Source: Xanthomonas phaseoli pv. phaseoli (lineage in GTDB: Bacteria; Pseudomonadota; Gammaproteobacteria; Xanthomonadales; Xanthomonadaceae). Taken from it: a DNA stretch of 64,000 nucleotides. How positions within the stretch are numbered: position 1 is the first letter of the stretch; each line of letters begins with the position of its first letter. The notes under the pieces are model-generated. The model had not been told where the DNA came from and did not search any database. It worked only from the letters and a program-made list of their open reading frames with translations. Shown here in pieces: positions 13,101-22,966 of this stretch. The position numbers and the translations under genes are program-made. The stretch lies in assembly GCA_022749655.1 (NCBI GenBank), contig CP094243.1, positions 3,286,001 to 3,350,000 of the forward strand. The letters are read 5' to 3'.

Positions 13101-14553
13101 CCGCCCAGTCGTATTCGATCAAACCGTTGTGATTGAGATCGTAGGCCGCCAGTACGCCGTCCACGTCACCGCTGCCATAGCGTGCCAGCTTGCCCGCCAG
13201 CGCCGCTGGCCCGCCGTGGATCTGCATCGACCGCCATGCCGCGGCCGTGATGTATTGCGCGTAGGAGTTGGACCAGTTCTCCGGCGAGCCAGGGTTGTCG
13301 GTGTACTTGCCGCCGCCCGCGGTCTCGCCCGCGCTAAGCCAGGTGCCATAGGCGTACAGCGGATTGCGCAGGTATTTCAGATCGTCCAGGAACATCCCGG
13401 CGGTCAGCACGATGGCATTGTCGTAGCCAAGCACACCCTCGATGGCGACCGGGAACTGGTAGTCGTTGCCGGGGACGTTGGCATCGAGGAAGTTGAAGCG
13501 CAGCACCCACCAGCGATAGAACAGGCTCTTGCTGATGTTCTCGTCGGGCGTATCCAGGTACGGCAGATTGTCCACCCACCAGCGGTTGTAGCTGGCCACG
13601 TGCTGCTGGTAGGCCTGCTGCGGCGTCTGCGCGGCAATGCGCGTGTACTCGGCGCGTGCTTCGGGCAATTCGCGGGTAAGCATGCCGAGCTGCAGCTTGA
13701 TTACCGCGGTTTCGCCGCTGGAAGGGATCTCCACATCGCGCACCAGCCGCTGCCCCTCGACGCGGAAGCTATCGCCGGACAAACGTGGGAAGACCGTGGT
13801 GATGTGGTTGTAGGCGTCGAATGCACCGGTCAACTCGTTGCCGTCAGCATGCTGCGCGATCGGCGACACAGCTTGCAGCGACAGCATGTGCGCCGCGCCA
13901 TCCAGACTGGACAGCACGACGCCGGCCACCGCCACGTTCTGCTCGGTGATGTACTTGACCAGGCGCATGCGCACGCCCGCATCAAGATCTTCGAACACGG
14001 TGGTGAAATAGCTCGGCGTCTGCCGCCGCTGCTGCGACACCTCCTTCCAGTGGATACGCCGCTTGCCCAGCGTGGCGTGGATGTGGAACAGCGCGTCGTA
14101 ATCGGTGGCATGCCAATACGCCACCTGCCCGACGAAGCCAGGCGCATCGGGCGCGTGAGAGGTCAGATACGCGGCGCGACCACGGGTAAACAGCCAGTCG
14201 TTGTGATCGTCGAAACCGCCGCCGGTTCCCTCGCGCACCAGCATGCGGTCGATCCAGAAATCGTTGCCCGGCGCCCGCCCTGCCCCATGCGCGACATCGG
14301 CCGCGTAGATCCGTGCCAGTTGTCCGCCGGGCGCAAACGGCACTTCGCTGGAAGGCATCGGGTGGTCGAGGCCGCGGAACAGCGGCTCGCCGATCATTGC
14401 GTTGGGCTGGGCGATCGGCGCTTCCTGGGCGACTGCAAGCGGCCAGCCCAGCATGATGCATGTCCACAACAGCGCAGCAGCGCCGGTGCGTCGGGTCAGA
14501 CGCAACCAGCGCCGGTGCCGCGCCAGGAACGACTTCCAGCGTAAATTCCTCAT
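10197..14553 (-). CDS. Very large exported (alpha/alpha)6 glycoside hydrolase, candidate GH121 (two frameshifts)
   Basis: About 1452 aa once repaired. Signal/anchor region at residues 10-43 (ALLWTCIMLGWPLAVAQ). Residues about 330-800 resemble the six-hairpin MGH1-like fold (WWVLRFNFLDANVPGNDYQ, GYDNAIVLTAGMF, NPGSPENWSNSYAQY, TNNYYSFSVGLM). A galactose-binding-like segment (DWIALNLGSLQTVDQVVLYF) and Ig-like regions follow. Next comes a module like that at the GH43 C-terminus (LNDGF ... SFAPIVTTGLRVVL), and a terminal group-4-type Ig-like domain ends the protein. The combination with GH127 suggests the GH121 beta-L-arabinobiosidase family, which releases arabinobiose from Hyp-arabinosides; I cannot confirm the family number. 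Frame changes near 11703 (CCC for CCCC) and near 10642 are both repaired by one base. It lies directly upstream of the GH43 gene. Confidence 0.7.
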
Positions 14554-14957
14554 GCATCCATCTCATTAGCGTGCAAGGCAGTGCGATCGATGCGGCGGCT
14601 GGTGCGCATCGGACAATAAACAGCGGCGATACTCCCCACTGCATCGCAAGCGATGTAATGCAGCCGCCTCACCATAGTTGTTTGCGCCGGCAACACCCGC
14701 GTCAACACGAAGTGCAGCGATGCAATGCGAACCTTGCTATGCGTCGTCTGCCACCACGCGCAGCGATCGTGGCGACAGATGACGCGAACCCCCGGCCGCG
14801 CACCCACCGGCTGACGCAGGCCATGCAGGGCAACCCCAGCCTTGCGCCAACTTGGCGCGCCATTGCGCGGTGCGGCATGTAACGCGCGTCCACTACGTTC
14901 CAAGGGCGGAGCGCCGTCTACGTTGCCTGACATCTGTTTGTTGCCTTGTTAGCCGCC
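14554..14957. other. Intergenic region upstream of the large hydrolase
   Basis: 404 bases with no gene I can support. It lies between the receptor 2 stop and the ATG of the large hydrolase and should contain the promoter of the hydrolase-GH43 pair. No copy of the CGTCTTG-N20-TGCGGAAA motif is present, so this pair may be controlled differently or transcribed through from the receptor. Confidence 0.4.
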
Positions 14958-17775
14958 CTAAAACTCCACGCGCAGCCGGCTCCAGACATACCGCCCGAGC
15001 GTGTCGTAGGTGCTCGCTTCGGTATTGGCCGCATTGAGTAGCTATAGAACCGTGGCGGCCTGCGGTCGCCCAGGTTGTCGATGCCCACCGCCAGCGTGCT
15101 ATGCAGCGATGCGATCTTCCGGCTCAGCGAGGCGTCGTGATACACCACCGAGCCGATTGGGAAGTAGGCGCAGCTACCATCGGCATTGGTGTCGACGCAG
15201 AAATTTTCGTACTGGCTACCGTTGACCGTGCGGCCCAGGTAACGGGCGTTCCAGCTCGCATGCCACGGCCCCTTGTCCCAGGCCAGATTGGCCACGGCGC
15301 GCCAGCGCGGCATGTTGCCCCAGCTGGAATTTTCGCCAACGTAATTATGCGAATCGCCCGCAAAGCGATAGCTGGAGAAGAACGTCGCATCCAGCCCCAG
15401 CGCAAACGTGCCCCAGGCAGTATCGGCCAGCGTGTAGTGAATGCCGGCATCGTAGCCGCGAATATCGACCTTGCCGCTGTTGTACGCGAACGGCACCGAC
15501 ACCCGCGTCAGCTGTCCGGTGGCATCGCGTTGAATCAGCGGACAGAAGGCGGCTTCGCTGCCGTCGAAGCAATCGCTGACGACCTGCTGATAGCCGAGAC
15601 CGCTCAGCATGTCGTCCAGCACGACTCGCCAGCTGTCCACGTTGAGCGACAGCCCGCGCAACCGATCCGGGTCGTAGACCACGCCCACATTGTAGGAGCG
15701 GCCACGCTCGGGCTTGAGCTTGAAGCCCACGTTATTGGCGCCGGAGGTCACCACGTTGAACTGCGCAGTGTTGATGAAGCTGCCATCGTTGGGCACGTTC
15801 GCGCAGGCCGGATTGGGCGCGCCGGTCAAGCCTGTGCACGGGTCCTCGAAATCGCCGGTGGTGTCGATCACGCTGTTGTAGGGCGAGCCATACAAATCGC
15901 CCAACGCCGGCGCCCGGAACACCTGCGAGCCGGTGGCGCGCGCACCAGCAGATTCGCAATTGGCCGCCACTCGATCGCAAGCTTGCTGTTGGTGGTGCTG
16001 CCCCAGGCGCCGTAGTTGGAATAGCGCGAGCCCATATTCAGGTTCAACACATCGGCGAACGGCACATCCTTCAACAGTGGCAGCAGCAGTTCTGCATAGG
16101 CTTCCCTGACCGACTCATCGCGCCCCTGCTTGAGGATGCAGCCATCGTTGTAATCGCAATTGCCATCGGCATCGGCAGCGGCCACCTCGCTCGTCGTGCC
16201 CTGCGCGAACGTATTGGTGCGATACACCAGGCCGATGGCCGCCTGCACCATTCCGGCCGGCAGTTTGAACAGATCGCCATTGGCGCTGATATCGACAAAG
16301 CGCATCTGGCTTTTGTCAATCAGGTCCACCGGCCGCTGCGTGCCACGCAATGCAGCGATGGTGGCCGGGTCGTTGGGATTGAAGACATTGATCGGCGTGC
16401 AACCGGCGATCACTGCGCCCGGGGCGCCGCACTTAACTCCGCCATCGCTGTGCAGGAACGAAGCACCGACTGCGTTGTTCAACGCCGAGGTGATCGAAAA
16501 ACCGGTGCGCACCAAGGTGTCCTTGTAGCGTGCATGGCCGGCCGCCGCATCCCACTGCCAGCTGGTGCCATCCACGCGCCCGCGCAAGCCAGCCACGATA
16601 TTGGTCTGGAACATGGTGGAGGTGTAGACGCGCGTATTGGCCTGCGGAGAGCGCAGATAGTAGGCGTCCAGTTGATCGCCGAACGGGTTGTAGTAGTTGT
16701 CTACCGCGTCCGGCATTTCCAGCCCGTAGGCATCCAGGCGCGAGACCGTCTTGCTGCGCGTCCAGAACACGTCCATGTAGCCCTGCACGCTGGGGGTGAA
16801 GTCGAAACTGCCGTGCAGCGAGGCATTGGTGCGTTTGATCGGGGTGATCAGGTACTGCGCGTCGTAGACGTTGTAGCTGTCGGTGGCGCGATTGTAGGGG
16901 CGAAACGCCTCTTCGCCGACCGGCCCCGGCGCGGTGCCATCCACCGGCGTCAGCACGCGCCCGTCGGTCAGGAAGGCGCGGGTGTTGGCGCCGCGAACCT
17001 CGCTGACCTGCCCATCGAGATATTCCACCGCCTTGGCCGCATAACTGCGGTCGCGATTGAACACCGGGTTCATCGAGTTTCGGCTGAGCCCCACGATCAG
17101 CCCGCCGCGGTCCCAGGTCTTGCCCCATTCCAGCCCGAGCGTGCGTCGATTGGCATCGCCATGGGTGCTCTGCGCGTAGTCCGCGGTGGCAGCGAATCCG
17201 TCGTATTTGTCCTTGAGGATGACGTTGACCACCCCGCCGATCGCATCGGAGCCGTATACCGACGACGCACCGTCGGTGAGCACTTCCACGCGCTCCACCA
17301 TCGCTGCGGGGATTGCATTGACGTCCACGCCGGGTGCCGACGCCACGCTGCTGGCAGGCCCTGCCATGCGATGGCCGTTGACCAACACCAACGTGCGCTC
17401 GGGCCCGAGATTGCGTAGCGACACCAGCGCGCGGCCGTGACTGAAGTTGGAATTGAGCGCGGGCCCGGTCTGGAAGCCGGCCATCATCGGCAAGCGCTGC
17501 AGCAGCTGCCCCAGCGTGTTCTGCCCGCTGTCTTCGATACGCTGCCGGTCGATCACCACCACCGGGCCGGCGGTTTCGGCGTCGACGCGGCGCAGATGGG
17601 TGCCGGTGACGTTGATCTGATCCAAGGTCTGGGTGGCATCGTCTGCGCCATCGCCACGCTGTTGCGCGGCGGCCGGCACGGCGGCGACCGCCAGTGCAAA
17701 CAACACAGCGTTGACGAGCCTGGTGGTCTGCAAGGCGCGTCGTTGGGGAGCAACGGCAGTGCGGCTGGACGACAT
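14958..17775 (-). CDS. TonB-dependent outer-membrane receptor 2 (two frameshifts)
   Basis: Second outer-membrane transporter of the locus, about 939 aa once repaired. Signal peptide (LVNAVLFALAVAAVPAAAQQ), TonB-box-like LDQINVTGTHL, plug (LLQRLPMMAGF ... LVLVNGHRM ... VERVEVLTDGASSVYGSDAIGGVVN), then the barrel ending in Phe (RLRVEF, stop at 14958-14960). It is clearly paralogous to receptor 1, sharing the RRVDAETAGP/RRVDTETANP hinge. Start ATG 17775 places the signal peptide correctly. The frame shifts near 15940 and again near 15040 (AA for AAA); without the second repair the last barrel strand and terminal Phe would be lost, which argues for sequence error. It lies upstream of the large hydrolase and GH43 and probably imports their products. 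Confidence 0.88.
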
Positions 17776-18244
17776 CGGAAATCCTCGTGCTGACGCAGGG
17801 TACGGGCCACCTTCCTGCACGACCGCGCACGGCCAAGCCGCACCGGCACAGCGCACAGATGGAGGGATCGATCACGACAGAAACTGCACCGGCCTGCCGT
17901 CTCAGCGGCAGGTCTCTACGCATGCAAGGACGGCACCTGCTACGGCACCGCTCTCCCCTGAGAGCACACGTTGTGACACACACGTTACGTTAAAAAATCT
18001 TGCGACAACGGCACTGCGCCGTCTTGACGAATTTAGTCGGGGCGCATGCGGAAAATCGCGTGCTTGCGCCTGCTTTCGGGCATGCCTGGATTGCCCAAGC
18101 AGCGACATACCGACACGATCATCCGATGTGCCCTGGTCTCTACGATCGACCACAGCACCTGCATGCGATCAGCAAAGCGGCACTGTGGACGCGATGTCCA
18201 GCAACACTGCAGCAAGGCGATGCTTGCGCATCGCGTCGCGGTTG
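17776..18244. other. Intergenic region upstream of TonB receptor 2
   Basis: No gene supported in 469 bases. It carries motif copy 2 at 18020-18054. Nearer the gene is an unusually AT-rich stretch (17983-18000) which on the minus strand reads AGATTTTTTAACGTAACGTG, with AACGT repeated. This is a plausible core-promoter or repressor site, but I cannot place the -35 and -10 with confidence. Confidence 0.4.
18020..18054 (-). promoter_or_regulatory. Shared spaced motif, copy 2 (upstream of receptor 2)
   Basis: Plus-strand CGTCTTG-N20-TGCGGAAA, identical in both halves and in spacing to the copies at 5734 and 20644. It lies 245-279 bases upstream of the receptor 2 start, almost the same distance as copy 1 from receptor 1. 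The palindromic core CGCATGCG is shared with copy 1 only. Confidence 0.5.
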
Positions 18245-20593
18245 TCAGGCGTACCACGCCTGCACCTTCACCAGTGCAGCAGCACCGGGCAAGGCCACCC
18301 GATCCACATGCGAGCCCTGCACTCGCGCCGGTTTTCCATCGACCAGCACGCGCTGCAGGCGTGTGCCTGCGGGCGTGCGCAAGGTGAGCCAGGTGCGTGC
18401 AGGTGCGCGTTCCGGCAACCGCACATCGGCACTGATGCAACGCGCCGCAGTGTCGGTGCGCAGCGTCAAGGTGACCGTGCCCCAGCGCGTTGGCGCTGCG
18501 GTGATGCCAACAGGCGCACCGCTTCCCAGCCACGCGCGCGGTACCGCACGCGCGAGAAACAACTGCTCGCCGGCGCTGTCGTCGCTGACCAGCATCCAGC
18601 GCAGCAGCAAGGGAATGGTCATCTGCGCCGGGATGCAGAACAACGGCATGCCGCCGGTGATGCCGCTGACTTCCCCGGCGGTCCAACTGCCGCGCGTGTG
18701 CACTTGATAGCGATGCGCGTAGACGAACAACAGGTATTCTTCGATGCGATCCAGCCGCAGCAGTTGTTGCGCGTAGCCGTAGGAAATGAAACCGAGCAGA
18801 TCGCGGCTGCCCGGCTCCGGCGGTGCGATGTTGGCCACCACGCCAATACTGGTGCCGCCGTGGCCACGCAGGCAATCGATCACCAGGTGGGCCAGATCGT
18901 CCGGCAACACATCGGTTTGCAGCAGTTCGGCATAGGCACGATGCGGCCATTGCTGTTCGCTGGGCTTTTCCTGCAGCAGCGATTGGCGGAAGGTCAATGT
19001 GGTCCCGGGCAACGGACCCACGTACGGCGGCGAAAGGTCGCGACGCAGGTTGGCACGCAGGCTGGCCTCCAGCCGCGTACGCAGCTGCTTGGCGCGGCGT
19101 TGCCATTGCGCGGCCTGGCCGGCATCGCCATCGAGCGTGCTCCACACCTGTGCGATGTCTTCCCAGCCGCGAATGGTCAGCGCGCTATTGGCGAAATACG
19201 GTTTCCACCATAGCGATGGATCGGGAAACAGGCAGGCATCGGATTCGTTCCAGCCGTGCAGCAACCCATGGCCATGCGCCGTGCGCGGCAGTGCCAGCGC
19301 CTGGTCGTGCAAGGCGCACAACAGCTGCGCGGTGGCGGCGATCTTGGGCAGCACGCGGCGTAGCCGTGGCGCATCGTCGGTGTAACGCAGGTACCGCGCC
19401 AGCAACGACAAGGTGAGCCCGAACTGCCCGACTTCCGGCCCGCGCATGTTCGGCAGGCCATCGTCCTGCACGAAGGCATCGAAGTAGTTGTCGAGCACCG
19501 CCGCGGCTTGTGCAAAGCGTCCCCACTCCAGGTTGGCGTACAACGAGCTGGTAAAGGTGTCCTGGAAACCGTCGTATTCGTTGCCGTAGTAGTCGCGTTC
19601 CACCGCGCCATACTTCGGGTAGTCGCCGCCAGGGCGCACCACCAGCTCGCGCGCGAACGCGAACTGCGCCATGTCGTTCCAGCTCGCATCGGGAAACTGC
19701 GCCTGCACGGTGCCCCGCAGCGCCTGCTGCCAATACGCAGCGAAATCGATCAGCGCGGCGTAGAACTGTTCGGCCGTGGCGGCGCTGCGCGAGGGTGCAA
19801 ATTCGGGGTAGCTGTGCGTGTAGTGCACCGCGACGATGGCGCCGGCCTTGACCTTCATCGTGCGGTGCCAGGTCTGCACCACGAAGCGGTCGCTTGCCCG
19901 CACGTCGGCAAACACCAGCACGTCGTACCAGCTGTCGGGCTCGCCCTCGCGGCGCATCACCTTGCGCACCGCCGGCATCCAGCCGCCGAGCATGCCTTCT
20001 TCGCGGCGCTTGATCAGCGCTTCCTCGCCCAGCTCGGCGAAGGCATGTTCCGGACGCGAGGTGCGGCTGCGACCGTTGGGGAGGATGGGCATGGTGTCCA
20101 GGCTTTCGCGTGTGCCCACAAAGGTGGTCCACGGCCAGCGGCCGCCGTTGTCCTTGGGGTCGAGCAAGGAGGCAGGCGGCGGCGCGGCATCGCGCACCTG
20201 TGCCTCGTCCGGGTCGCCGTCGCGCAGCAGGCGGTCGGCCAGCAGGTCGGCTTCGGCCATTGCCACCTGCGCCAGCGGCAGCCCGAAATACGGCGTGCCC
20301 TCGGCCGGATAGGCCGGCTCGGTGCGTTTGTCCAGGCGCAACATGCCGCTGTCGGTGCACAACGTGAGCTGGCCTTGCGCGTCGTCCAGATGCTCATAGA
20401 CCGTCCAATGCCGCTGCAGGTGGGTGAAGCTGCACAGCGTGCTGCCGACATGCGCGGCCGAAGGCAGCGGTTCCAGACGGGGCAGCGTCGGCGCCGGCAG
20501 CGTGCTTGCAGCCGACGACGTGGCCAGCGTGGCACCTGCACCGACCGCCGCGGTGGCCGCCATGCCCCGACGCAGAAAGGTTCTACGGTCCAT
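18245..20593 (-). CDS. Exported (Tat) six-hairpin glycosidase-like protein
   Basis: 782 aa. The start at ATG 20593 gives a twin-arginine signal (MDRRTFLRRGMAATAAVGAG...). The middle (about residues 330-650) is rich in aromatic and acidic motifs typical of (alpha/alpha)6 barrels: YYGNEYDGFQDTFTSSLYAN, GLPNMRGPEVGQFG, LLHGWNESDACLFPDPSLWW. The C-terminus looks like a beta-sandwich (TWLTLRTPAGTRLQRVLVDG). I do not recognise the exact family and give no substrate. The frame is intact across the whole gene. It lies upstream of receptor 2 on the same strand, with motif copy 3 only 51-85 bases ahead of its start, and it is divergent from the S53 peptidase. A hydrolase or lyase acting on plant glycan is the natural guess from context. 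Confidence 0.7.
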   Translation of the reverse strand: MDRRTFLRRGMAATAAVGAGATLATSSAASTLPAPTLPRLEPLPSAAHVGSTLCSFTHLQRHWTVYEHLDDAQGQLTLCTDSGMLRLDKRTEPAYPAEGTPYFGLPLAQVAMAEADLLADRLLRDGDPDEAQVRDAAPPPASLLDPKDNGGRWPWTTFVGTRESLDTMPILPNGRSRTSRPEHAFAELGEEALIKRREEGMLGGWMPAVRKVMRREGEPDSWYDVLVFADVRASDRFVVQTWHRTMKVKAGAIVAVHYTHSYPEFAPSRSAATAEQFYAALIDFAAYWQQALRGTVQAQFPDASWNDMAQFAFARELVVRPGGDYPKYGAVERDYYGNEYDGFQDTFTSSLYANLEWGRFAQAAAVLDNYFDAFVQDDGLPNMRGPEVGQFGLTLSLLARYLRYTDDAPRLRRVLPKIAATAQLLCALHDQALALPRTAHGHGLLHGWNESDACLFPDPSLWWKPYFANSALTIRGWEDIAQVWSTLDGDAGQAAQWQRRAKQLRTRLEASLRANLRRDLSPPYVGPLPGTTLTFRQSLLQEKPSEQQWPHRAYAELLQTDVLPDDLAHLVIDCLRGHGGTSIGVVANIAPPEPGSRDLLGFISYGYAQQLLRLDRIEEYLLFVYAHRYQVHTRGSWTAGEVSGITGGMPLFCIPAQMTIPLLLRWMLVSDDSAGEQLFLARAVPRAWLGSGAPVGITAAPTRWGTVTLTLRTDTAARCISADVRLPERAPARTWLTLRTPAGTRLQRVLVDGKPARVQGSHVDRVALPGAAALVKVQAWYA

Positions 20594-21047
20594 CGTTACT
20601 CCCTCGAATGATCGTGGCCCATCGTGCGCGCGTTGCTGCACGGCGTCTTGTGACGGCGGTCAGACACCGGTGCGGAAATCTGCACATCGCCCCGACGCGT
20701 GGACCGCTGACGGTTGTGCGCGCGGCGGCCCTGAGTGCGCCATGACGCTGGCCTCGCAAACCACGCGGCATGCTGTCGCAGGATTTGAGGCGCACGCGGG
20801 CGATGCTGATCTTGCTGCAACCGCTTGCCGTTGCGTGCCATTGGCCGTTGGCTATGCGATCGATGCGTCCGTGCTTCGTATTGCAGTCCATCGCACGCGG
20901 TACCCCGCTGCACGGACAACCCGCGCATGGCGTTGAATGCACACGCTGGCCGTCGTGCGCGCCGCGCTGGTCGCGCAGCACGCGACGGCGACATTGGATC
21001 TGCACCAACCCACGTTGGCCCACCCACCTCAATGGAGTTCTCCCCGC
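20594..21047. other. Divergent intergenic region (Tat glycosidase-like / S53 peptidase)
   Basis: 454 bases without a supportable gene, between divergently transcribed genes. It contains motif copy 3 close to the minus-strand gene and a Shine-Dalgarno-like GGAG at 21034-21037 before the plus-strand S53 start. Confidence 0.4.
20644..20678 (-). promoter_or_regulatory. Shared spaced motif, copy 3
   Basis: Plus-strand CGTCTTG-N20-TGCGGAAA again with exact spacing, 51-85 bases upstream of the Tat glycosidase-like gene. The next bases complete TGCGGAAATCTGCA, close to the perfect inverted repeat TGCGGAAATCCGCA at the hydroxyproline promoter (42707-42720). The short distance to the ATG fits a promoter-proximal element. 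Confidence 0.5.
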
Positions 21048-22616
21048 ATGCACACGATCCTGGCCGGCAGTGAGCGCCGTACCGCCCCCTCCACCATCCA
21101 AGCCGGACGACCGCCGCAGGACGAACGCCTGCGCGTCCTGCTCGCGGTGCGGATGCCGGCATTGAATGCCGCTGCCGATGCGCTGCTGCAACTGCAGCCC
21201 GATACGCTACCGAGTGCGTGCACGCGCGCGGAGTTCAGCGAGCGCTTCGCTGCCAGTGCGACAGATCTGCAGGCCGTTGCCGACTTTGCCGCCAGCTATG
21301 GCTTGACGATCGAGCACGCGCACGCAGACAGCGGCAATGTGATCGTGGAAGGCACCGTGCAGCAATGCGAGGCCGCATTCCAGGTCAGCTTGCGCGACTA
21401 TATCGATGGTGCATTGCGCTATCGCGGACGCACCGGCCCGGTATCGATTCCACAGACCCTGGGCGGCATCGTCACCGCCGTGCTGGGGCTGGACGCACGC
21501 CCGCAGGCTCAGACGCTACCCAGCGTGCCCGAGGCGACTGCATCCTCGCCGCCCGCGGTGCGGCCCACAACGCTCGACAGTCAGGATGGTCCGATCATGC
21601 AATACACGCCACCGCAGTTGGCGCAGCTCTACGGCTTTCCCGAGCACGACGGGCACGGTCAATGCATCGGCATCATCGTATTGGGCGGCGGCTATGCACG
21701 CGAACAGGTGGCTGCCTATTTCGCGCAGCTGCGCGTGCCCATGCCGACACTGGTCGATGTGCTGTTGCCCGGGGCCACCAATACCGTCAGTCGCGGCAAT
21801 GCTGATGCCGATGTCGAAGCGCAGATGGATATCCAGATCGCCGGGGCAATCGCGCCGGGCGCCAAACTGGTGGTGTATTTCGCGCCCAACACCGACAACG
21901 GTTTTCTGGAGGCGATCAACGCCGCCATCCACGATGCAGAGCATTCTCCTGGCGTCATCGGCATCAGCTGGGGCTTCACCGAATCGCAATGGACGCCGCA
22001 ATCGCGGCAGGCGTACGACTGTGCGTTTCAGGCCGCTGCACTGATGGGCATCACCGTGTGCATTGCCGCTGGCGACGATGGCGCCAGCGACGGGCAGCCA
22101 GGATTGAATGTCTGCTTTCCGGCATCCAGCCCGTTCGTGCTTGCCTGCGGCGGCACTCGGCTCCAGGTAACGGCCGACAGCGCCAACGAACAAGCCTGGA
22201 CGAACGGCGGCGGCGGAGAAAGCAGGTTCTTTGCCCGCCCTGCCTGGCAGATGGGTCTGCGCATCACCAATGCGCAGCATCAGTCACGCCAGTTGGGCAT
22301 GCGTGGTGTCCCCGATGTGGCAGCCAATGCCGACGCGCAGACCGGTTACTACCTGTCGATCAACGGGCAGCCCGCCGTGATGGGCGGCACCAGCGCCGCT
22401 GCGCCATTATGGGCGGCCTTGCTGGCACGCATCTACGGCGCAAACCGCATGCAACCCCGCTTCGTGTTGCCGCGTCTGTACGGTCGGCCGGGTGCATTCC
22501 GCGACATCGTTGCCGGCGATAACGCCGGCTTCCGTGCATCCACCGGCTGGGACGCCAATACCGGGTTGGGCGTGCCCGACGGCGCACGCTTGGCCGAGGC
22601 GCTGCGACCGGACTGA
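21048..22616 (+). CDS. S53 family (sedolisin/kumamolisin-like) serine-carboxyl peptidase
   Basis: 522 aa acid peptidase of family S53. Residues about 25-150 are the activation prodomain (VVEGTV-like NVIVEGTVQQCEAAF). The catalytic domain shows Glu257 and Asp261 (DVEAQMD), the oxyanion Asp in AAGDDGASDG, and Ser449 in GGTSAAAP, so the Glu-Asp-Asp-Ser set is complete. I choose ATG 21048 because GGAG lies at a good distance; an earlier ATG at 20937 would add 37 residues of unlikely sequence. No obvious Sec signal precedes the prodomain, as in some other kumamolisin-like bacterial proteins, so the export route is unclear. It is divergent from the Tat glycosidase-like gene. Intact frame. Confidence 0.88.
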   Translation: MHTILAGSERRTAPSTIQAGRPPQDERLRVLLAVRMPALNAAADALLQLQPDTLPSACTRAEFSERFAASATDLQAVADFAASYGLTIEHAHADSGNVIVEGTVQQCEAAFQVSLRDYIDGALRYRGRTGPVSIPQTLGGIVTAVLGLDARPQAQTLPSVPEATASSPPAVRPTTLDSQDGPIMQYTPPQLAQLYGFPEHDGHGQCIGIIVLGGGYAREQVAAYFAQLRVPMPTLVDVLLPGATNTVSRGNADADVEAQMDIQIAGAIAPGAKLVVYFAPNTDNGFLEAINAAIHDAEHSPGVIGISWGFTESQWTPQSRQAYDCAFQAAALMGITVCIAAGDDGASDGQPGLNVCFPASSPFVLACGGTRLQVTADSANEQAWTNGGGGESRFFARPAWQMGLRITNAQHQSRQLGMRGVPDVAANADAQTGYYLSINGQPAVMGGTSAAAPLWAALLARIYGANRMQPRFVLPRLYGRPGAFRDIVAGDNAGFRASTGWDANTGLGVPDGARLAEALRPD

Positions 22617-22966
22617 GCGTGGCATGGGCGATGCTGCAAGCAGCCATCACCGCGCGCGGAATGCCCCGATATCCGCGTACAAGCGCGGTGGCTGCCGCTC
22701 GCCTCGCTGCGTCGCTCGAGCTCCCCTGCAGGTTTGCCGCCACGCACGCTCAGGCCATTTGCATGCGGCACGTGCAACCCACCGTGACCGACGTTTCACC
22801 ACCAGGCAAAAACCTCGCAGGGTGGGCGCACTGCCGCCCCTGCCATTTGACCGCATGACTTTCCGGCCGGGCCCGCCGCCCGCTGCCTCGGCCACACTCG
22901 CCGCACGTCCACCGCCGCAGGGTGCGCTTGCGGTGGCGCGGACACGATCATTCCACAAGGAGCGTC
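22617..22966. other. Intergenic region, no gene seen
   Basis: 350 bases between the S53 stop and the DUF5694 gene. Nothing recognisable beyond an AAGGAG-like ribosome binding site (around 22957-22963) just before the DUF5694 ATG. Confidence 0.4.

Noticed and set aside
12883..14544. Long plus-strand frame opposite the giant hydrolase (also 6913-8331, 8605-9906, 25293-27131 and 27041-28537)
   Set aside because: All are shadows of minus-strand genes with clear homology, signals and catalytic motifs; none has a credible start or family match.
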